This document shows, in pieces, positions 58,217 through 64,000 of a stretch of DNA of 64,000 nucleotides. The DNA is taken from positions 1 to 64,000 of the forward strand of contig NZ_JAIXYH010000047.1 of the NCBI RefSeq assembly GCF_027490375.1, given 5' to 3'. The notes under the pieces were generated by a model, which was not told where the DNA came from, did not search any database, and saw only the letters and a program-made list of their open reading frames with translations. The stretch is from Flavobacterium sp. Its GTDB lineage: Bacteria > Bacteroidota > Bacteroidia > Flavobacteriales > Flavobacteriaceae. Made by a program: the position numbers and the translations under genes. Position 1 is the stretch's first letter. Every line of letters begins with the position of its first letter.

Positions 58217-60028
58217 TTAACGAGTCAAATGAATGAAACCGGTTAAAGGCTCCGGAAATTCTTCAGCATTCAAATGCAAAACGTAATAATAGGTTCCCTC
58301 AGGTAATTCGTCGGACTGCCAAGCTTGGACATTGCTTTTTCCACGCCAAATTCCTGTTCTCCAATTGCCCGACCAAACTTTCCTGCCGTATCGATTGTAA
58401 ATAAAGAGATCGTATTCAAAGATATTCTCTAAACCATCTATAATCAATTCGTCGTAAAATCCGTCTTCGTCTGTGGCAACTAAATTGTAAACTTTTGGTT
58501 TGCATCGCTGCGTAGTAAGATTAAATGAGGTAAACGTCTCGCAGCCAGCGGCATTGCGAATGCGTACATAAATGGTTGTCGGACTTCCATTGCTTAAAAT
58601 CGACTCGTTTCCGACAGCAATTTCGTTCGTTCCCGCGAGAGCATCTTCGTAGCTGTAAAAAAGCGAAACTTCGTCTTCTTCGTTTACTTTCGCCTCCGTG
58701 CGCGCATACGAAAAGTCGAAAAATCCGCTGCCATTACCGACATTACAAGATATTGCGTTTGAAACGTTGTTGAAATTCGGACTTTTTGGAAACCATATTT
58801 CTTCCACGTACGTGTTGTTGTTTTCGTTGAGTTCCTGAACAAACGTTTGCCCAAGCTCGTTCTGATCAACCACTAATTCGATACTTACTGGGTTCGGTAA
58901 TAGGGAAGAGACTTCCAAGGTAATGGTGCCTAATATAGATCCCGCTACCGGAATTGGCACTGTAGTGACTGTGCTTCCAATCACCGAACCATTTGCTCTA
59001 AACAATACAATTACGCCTGCTGGCAACGTTGCTGTGCTGTTTAAATTGCTAACTTGATACGTGATGTCGAGCGTTCGAATATTGCAGCTTACTTCGTAGT
59101 CCATTATTTGAACTGTGGCATCTGGCAATTCGTTGATGAGCTTCGTAACCACACAATTCAACATCACAAAATCTTGACTACTGGATAGGGAAATTTCTGC
59201 CTCCGTGTCACCTGGATTTACAAAACCTTCTAAATCATAAACATCGAGATCCATGTTGTAAAGCGTGCTGCTGCCCGTAAACGAATTGGTTCCATTAAAA
59301 GCGTTTGTTTGAGGATTTAGCGCATTTTGTACTGTAATGGCATTTATAGTAAGCGATTCACCAACAGCAATATTTTTATCTCCTTCCCAAGCTAAAAAAC
59401 CAATTTGCGAATCGATACCACTAACAACATTTAAGTTAGTTAGCAAAATATTTACCGATCCTGGAATACGTTGCATACCGTCGTAAACGTTGAGCTGACA
59501 TTGCGGTAGCGAGTCGTTTTGAACCACAACAACGATGGCCCAGCCGCCAAAATTTCCTCCAAACGAACAATAATTCGGAATTACCTCGGTAAGATCTAAT
59601 CCACTTAAAGTGTAAGTTGTTGCCGTTTCATTGATAACTTGTGTGGTAACATCTGCGAAAGCGGCAAAGTACGCGGCTCCATTGTTTCCAACCGCGCTAA
59701 AAGTACGTTCCGCGTTAATGATAGTGTTGTTGAGGCTTACCTCAAAGTCGCCAGTGCCACTTCCTGCCCAATATAAGTAAGCTGCTACAATATTATCTCC
59801 GTCTTGCAATACTAATTCTTGCGACGATTCCGTTAGTATTAAACAAGGAGGTGGATCGACACCGGGTAAATTATTGTTTTCAGTTAGATTTAATGTGTTT
59901 CCGCAAAAGGTAAAACCGTATCGGCCATTATACTGCTGATACAACGAAATTTGTTGCGCATTTGCCAGCTGTAACACGCCAAGTAGCGGTAAAAGAAGGA
60001 AAAGAAAATAGCGGCAGTTTTTTTTCAA
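58217..60028 (-). CDS. secreted protein with gliding-motility-associated (T9SS type B) C-terminal domain
   Basis: Signal peptide; C-terminus ENIFEYDLFIYNRYGRKVWSGNWRTGIWRGKSN...DELPEGTYYYVLHL...GFIHLTR. Confidence 0.92.
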   Translation of the reverse strand: MKKNCRYFLFLLLPLLGVLQLANAQQISLYQQYNGRYGFTFCGNTLNLTENNNLPGVDPPPCLILTESSQELVLQDGDNIVAAYLYWAGSGTGDFEVSLNNTIINAERTFSAVGNNGAAYFAAFADVTTQVINETATTYTLSGLDLTEVIPNYCSFGGNFGGWAIVVVVQNDSLPQCQLNVYDGMQRIPGSVNILLTNLNVVSGIDSQIGFLAWEGDKNIAVGESLTINAITVQNALNPQTNAFNGTNSFTGSSTLYNMDLDVYDLEGFVNPGDTEAEISLSSSQDFVMLNCVVTKLINELPDATVQIMDYEVSCNIRTLDITYQVSNLNSTATLPAGVIVLFRANGSVIGSTVTTVPIPVAGSILGTITLEVSSLLPNPVSIELVVDQNELGQTFVQELNENNNTYVEEIWFPKSPNFNNVSNAISCNVGNGSGFFDFSYARTEAKVNEEDEVSLFYSYEDALAGTNEIAVGNESILSNGSPTTIYVRIRNAAGCETFTSFNLTTQRCKPKVYNLVATDEDGFYDELIIDGLENIFEYDLFIYNRYGRKVWSGNWRTGIWRGKSNVQAWQSDELPEGTYYYVLHLNAEEFPEPLTGFIHLTR

Positions 60029-60089
60029 GACCGAAACTTTTTAAACTCGTTTCGAAATTACGTACTTTTCACGCCGATAAAAAGAAGTT

Positions 60090-61022
60090 GTGCTAAATTT
60101 AATACGATATCAGCCTGATTTACGTCCAATTTGGGATGCTTTCGTGCGCAATTCGTGCAACGGAACTTTTTTATTTGAGCGCGATTTTATGGATTATCAC
60201 GCCGATCGTTTTCAGGATTTTTCAGTCTTGATTTTTAAAAAAAATCAACTGATAGCTGTCTTTCCTGCAACAGTTTCTCATAATAAAATTAGCTCACATG
60301 CAGGCTTGTCGTACGGCGGTTTGATTTATGATAAAATGAGTCAGCAAACGTCGAACGATATTTTAGAAGCACTCATTTCCTTCTACGAAAGTGCAGGAAT
60401 CAGCGAAATTTCTTGCAAACTCATTCCTGAAATTTATAACCAAAAGCCAGCAAACCACTGGGAATACAGTTTGTTTCAAAAAGGAGTACAATTGTATAGA
60501 AACGATGCTTTGAGTGCGATTGATTACAGTTTTCCGATTGCATTTTCCGACTTGCGAAAGCGCCATTTAAAAGCAGCAGCTCAATCAGATTTGCAAATTT
60601 CAAATAAGACCGATTTAATAACTTTTTGGAATGACGTTTTAATTCCTGTTTTACAGCAACGACACGGTATTGAGCCAGTGCATACCGCGGCAGAGATCAC
60701 ACTTTTGCAGCAGCGATTTCCCGAGAACATCATTTTATACACGGTGTCTTTAAATCAGCAGTTGTTAGGAGGAACCGTTCTTTTTGTTACGAAGCAAACG
60801 GTTCATGCACAGTACATTGCAATGCGAAAAGATCGAGAAATTAAAGGAGCATTTGATCGTTTGTTTGCTCAAATCATTCTTGAATTTAAAGATAAAAAGT
60901 TCTTTAGCTTTGGGATTTCCACTGAACGCGACGGTATGTATTTAAACAGCGGTTTGATTGCGTGGAAGGAAAGCTTTGGTGCACAAACTTATTGCCAGCG
61001 GTTTTATCGATTAACTATCTGA
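60090..61022 (+). CDS. FemAB/GNAT-fold acyltransferase-like protein
   Basis: [40 protein letters not shown]...[19 protein letters not shown]. Confidence 0.75.
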   Translation: MLNLIRYQPDLRPIWDAFVRNSCNGTFLFERDFMDYHADRFQDFSVLIFKKNQLIAVFPATVSHNKISSHAGLSYGGLIYDKMSQQTSNDILEALISFYESAGISEISCKLIPEIYNQKPANHWEYSLFQKGVQLYRNDALSAIDYSFPIAFSDLRKRHLKAAAQSDLQISNKTDLITFWNDVLIPVLQQRHGIEPVHTAAEITLLQQRFPENIILYTVSLNQQLLGGTVLFVTKQTVHAQYIAMRKDREIKGAFDRLFAQIILEFKDKKFFSFGISTERDGMYLNSGLIAWKESFGAQTYCQRFYRLTI

Positions 61023-61024
61023 TT

Positions 61025-62134
61025 ATGAAGATTCCTTTTCTTGATTTACAGCGCATTACCGAAAGTTATCAGCCAGAATTACAGCAGGCTGCGCAGCGCG
61101 TAATCGAAAAAGGATGGTTTATTTTAGGAGAAGAAGTTGAGCGATTTGAAACAGAATTTGCCCAATACTGCGGAACCACAGTAGCTATTGGTGTAGCAAA
61201 TGGCTTAGAAGCACTTCGATTAATTTTTGAAGGCTATAAATTGCTCGGCAGATTAGCGGTTGGCGATGAAGTTTTAGTTCCAGCAAATACCTACATCGCG
61301 GGTATTTTAGCCATTCAGCATGCCGGTTTAGTGCCCGTTTTATGCGAACCAGAATTAGAAACCTACAATATTGATGCACGCCGACTGGAATCTGAAATGA
61401 CTCCAAGAACAAAAGCCTTGTTGGCAGTACATTTGTACGGACGTTTAGCCGATACGCAAAAACTTGAAGCATTTTGCCAACAACACGATTTGCTTTTTAT
61501 TGAAGATGCGGCACAAGCTCAGGGCGCATTTGTAAACGATTTGTCTAAAAGAGCCGGTAGCTACGGACATGCAGCGGGCTTTAGCTTTTATCCAGGGAAA
61601 AATTTGGGAGCGTTGGGCGATGCGGGTGCGGTAACCACATCCGATCTCGAATTAGCAACGGTTATTCGGAAATTGCGTAATTACGGATCGGAGCAGAAAT
61701 ACAGCTGCGAAATAAACGGTTTTAACTCTCGCTTAGACGAAATTCAAGCGGCTTTTTTACGTGTGAAATTACACCGATTAGATGCCGATAATCAGCAAAG
61801 ACAGGTTATTGCAGATCGGTTTTTGAACGAAATTTCAAATCCAAATCTGATTTTGCCCTTACGATCTTCAACCAATAACGTGTGGCATTTGTTTGTGATT
61901 CGGGTTGAAAATCGCGAGCATTTCATAAACTATTTGAAGGTGAACGGCATTGGAACCTTGATTCATTATCCAATTGCGCCACATCAACAAAAAGCTATGC
62001 CCGAGTTTGCGCATTGCAATTTACCGATTACCGAACGCATACATCGCGAAGTCGTTTCCATACCGTTACACCAACTCTTAAGCGACGAGGAAGTTGCATA
62101 CATCATCGAAACGCTAAACCGATATGAACAGTAA
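61025..62134 (+). CDS. DegT/DnrJ/EryC1/StrS sugar aminotransferase
   Basis: [77 protein letters not shown] 61025. Confidence 0.95.
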   Translation: MKIPFLDLQRITESYQPELQQAAQRVIEKGWFILGEEVERFETEFAQYCGTTVAIGVANGLEALRLIFEGYKLLGRLAVGDEVLVPANTYIAGILAIQHAGLVPVLCEPELETYNIDARRLESEMTPRTKALLAVHLYGRLADTQKLEAFCQQHDLLFIEDAAQAQGAFVNDLSKRAGSYGHAAGFSFYPGKNLGALGDAGAVTTSDLELATVIRKLRNYGSEQKYSCEINGFNSRLDEIQAAFLRVKLHRLDADNQQRQVIADRFLNEISNPNLILPLRSSTNNVWHLFVIRVENREHFINYLKVNGIGTLIHYPIAPHQQKAMPEFAHCNLPITERIHREVVSIPLHQLLSDEEVAYIIETLNRYEQ

Positions 62135-63365
62135 AAATCAAGGTATCCTAAAAGTTGGCTTTTTGCACTTGGTTTTTATCGGGTTGCGTTTTCTTTCGTC
62201 GGTACTTCTCAATAAATTAGTTGCTGTTTTTGCCGGTCAGCAGGGATTATTGGTTTTTGGAAATTTGCGTAATGTGTTGTCTTTAGCCGAAGTTGCTTCA
62301 ACAGGTGGTATGCAATCGGGAATCGTTACGCTTACGGCTTCTACACCCAAAAACGAACATTCGAAATTTTTGTTCGGAACAATTTTTAGTTCGATAGCAG
62401 TAATAAGTTTGGTGCTTTCGGTAGTGGTTATGATTTTCCACGCAACTTTGGCTACCTGGTTTTTTGGAAGCTATTCCAACGGATCGACCTTAGTGGTACT
62501 GCTGGCGTTACTGCTTCCTCTCAACGGAATTTCGCTTGCTATAATTAATATTTATAACGGTTTACAGATTTATTCGAAAGTGTTGATGCTGAATGTGTAC
62601 GTAACCGTAATTAGTACACTTTGCATTGCAGCAGCGCTTATTTATTATGACTTAGAATATGCGTTGTATGCAACAATTGCCGCTATTGTTTTGCAATTTG
62701 TGCTCACTGTTTTTAATGCAAATCGCTTGTTTTTAGATGTGAATTTTCGCTTTCATTCTGAAACGGCTTTAAAATTAGTGCAGTTCGGACTGACTGGCGT
62801 TGTTTCAACCGTACTTCCGGCGGTTTCGTTTTTATACATTCGAAATGAGCTTGTTAGTACGACAAGTACCGATTTTGCTGCAAATTGGGAAGCTGCCTAC
62901 CGATTATCGTCGCAAGTAGCCCTAGTTTTTATCGGATTTGTGAGTTTGTATTTCTTTCCCAAAATTTCCGAATCGATTGCTTTAAAATCTACAAACGCAG
63001 TTTTTGTTCGGTTTTTAAAAATCGGATTTCTGCCGTTTTTCGTCGGTGCTTTAATCTTGGCTATATCGAGTAGTTTTTTGATTCCGGCGCTGTATTCGGC
63101 CGACTATCTAGTGGCACAATCTTTATTTCCAATTCAACTTCTTGGCGACGTTATTCGCGCTCTAGCCGTTTTCTTTGGCTTTGTACTCTTGGCGCAACAT
63201 CAATGGAAGTCGTTCATTCTTTGCGAGTTCGTTTCGTATGCCACACTTTTGTTGGGTTTTTATCTTCTCCACGAAAGTGCAACGACTGCCGTAGCGTGGA
63301 TTTATGTACTTTCCAATATTGTTTATTTAGCAGTAGCTTTTTTCGCTTCCAAATTCAAGCGATAA
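62124..63365 (+). CDS. O-antigen translocase/flippase (Wzx-like)
   Basis: Polytopic; [29 protein letters not shown] resembles WzxE-type flippases. Confidence 0.87.
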   Translation: MNSKNQGILKVGFLHLVFIGLRFLSSVLLNKLVAVFAGQQGLLVFGNLRNVLSLAEVASTGGMQSGIVTLTASTPKNEHSKFLFGTIFSSIAVISLVLSVVVMIFHATLATWFFGSYSNGSTLVVLLALLLPLNGISLAIINIYNGLQIYSKVLMLNVYVTVISTLCIAAALIYYDLEYALYATIAAIVLQFVLTVFNANRLFLDVNFRFHSETALKLVQFGLTGVVSTVLPAVSFLYIRNELVSTTSTDFAANWEAAYRLSSQVALVFIGFVSLYFFPKISESIALKSTNAVFVRFLKIGFLPFFVGALILAISSSFLIPALYSADYLVAQSLFPIQLLGDVIRALAVFFGFVLLAQHQWKSFILCEFVSYATLLLGFYLLHESATTAVAWIYVLSNIVYLAVAFFASKFKR

Positions 63366-64000
63366 ATTTTTAAACGAGGCGTTTGCTTATCAATGTTTGC
63401 GCGCTCTTCCATATTGTAACCTTCAAATTGATAGGCTTTGAAAGCCGTGCAATCCGGAACATCTAAAACTAAAGTTTCATTGCTTTTAGGACGGTAAACG
63501 CGGTAATCGCTGAGTTCTCGGTACGGAAAAACAATTCCAAAATTCACTAACGTATAGCTTGCGTTTTTAGTGGGTTGTTGTGCGTAAAACGGAATGAAGT
63601 TTTTAAATTCCGTAGTTGTTTGTATGGCAGTTTTGCCGTGTTGTTGCAGTTGTGCAAATAGTAGGTCGCGCGGATAGTTTACGGTACGATATTCCTTCCA
63701 CGAAAGTGCAAACGAAATTAGGGCAAGTAGTGAAAAAAAAGTCAGTGAGCTGTTCTGCCATTTTTTGGAAAGCAAACTCAATGGGAGCAAGGCTACAACG
63801 AGTAAAATCGGTACGAATTGTTTCAGGAGTCGCGCATACCAAACTACTTTTTCTAGGAAGAAGCTGGCACTTGCGTAGAAGAGAAAGAACGCAACTGAAA
63901 TGAGCAATAAAGCAAGTATTTTTTCTTTGTGTAAGATGGGTATTTGTTTGATTAACAGCACGATGCTTCCGCAGAAGAAACCCATAAGTAACGCAATTCC
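63323..64000 (-). CDS. hypothetical membrane protein (probably continues past the window edge)
   Basis: Hydrophobic ORF 63323-63985, likely the C-terminal part of a larger membrane protein; overlaps the 3' end of the flippase gene. Confidence 0.6.
   Translation of the reverse strand, partial: GIALLMGFFCGSIVLLIKQIPILHKEKILALLLISVAFFLFYASASFFLEKVVWYARLLKQFVPILLVVALLPLSLLSKKWQNSSLTFFSLLALISFALSWKEYRTVNYPRDLLFAQLQQHGKTAIQTTTEFKNFIPFYAQQPTKNASYTLVNFGIVFPYRELSDYRVYRPKSNETLVLDVPDCTAFKAYQFEGYNMEERANIDKQTPRLKIYRLNLEAKKATAK

Noticed and set aside
60090-63365. Complete O-antigen biosynthetic cluster
   Set aside because: Only an acyltransferase-like protein, a sugar aminotransferase and a flippase are present, with no glycosyltransferases in the window; just the edge of a locus at most.

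Overview
The window is a 64 kb piece of Bacteroidota chromosome, most likely Flavobacteriia. That placement rests on T9SS-type C-termini, DUF349 and DUF3810 proteins, fused E1 alpha/beta dehydrogenases and an OstA-like protein. About 0.4-36.7 kb and 48-64 kb are ordinary, dense housekeeping DNA: aroC, mutS2-like, ung, two fused E1 dehydrogenases, uvrA, ClC, ggt, glmM, an ECF sigma factor, pepD, aroE, an aminotransferase, an alpha-amylase and the edge of a surface-polysaccharide cluster. Between pepD (ends 36757) and the DUF349 gene (48054-50243) lies an accessory interval with almost all genes on the + strand. It contains: a heptamer/octamer tandem array; a one-gene unit flanked by matching GTTATC(G/C)GCAAT boundaries and ending in a long imperfect palindrome (integron-cassette/attC-like); a MORN/TPR gene split by one in-frame TGA; an MNT antitoxin next to a HEPN toxin frame broken by two stops just before its RX4HXY motif; and clusters of modular intergenic repeats. 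A second decayed toxin-antitoxin locus (PemK/MazF-like, frameshifted) is at 20.7-21.3 kb. Several non-coding structured elements stand out: a ~220 bp nested inverted repeat with a TTCG-capped hairpin at 13.2-13.4 kb, and paired hairpin elements at 21.4 and 47.2 kb. I found no CRISPR array, rRNA, tRNA, transposase or integrase. All calls are by eye from sequence and family recognition; no searches were run.
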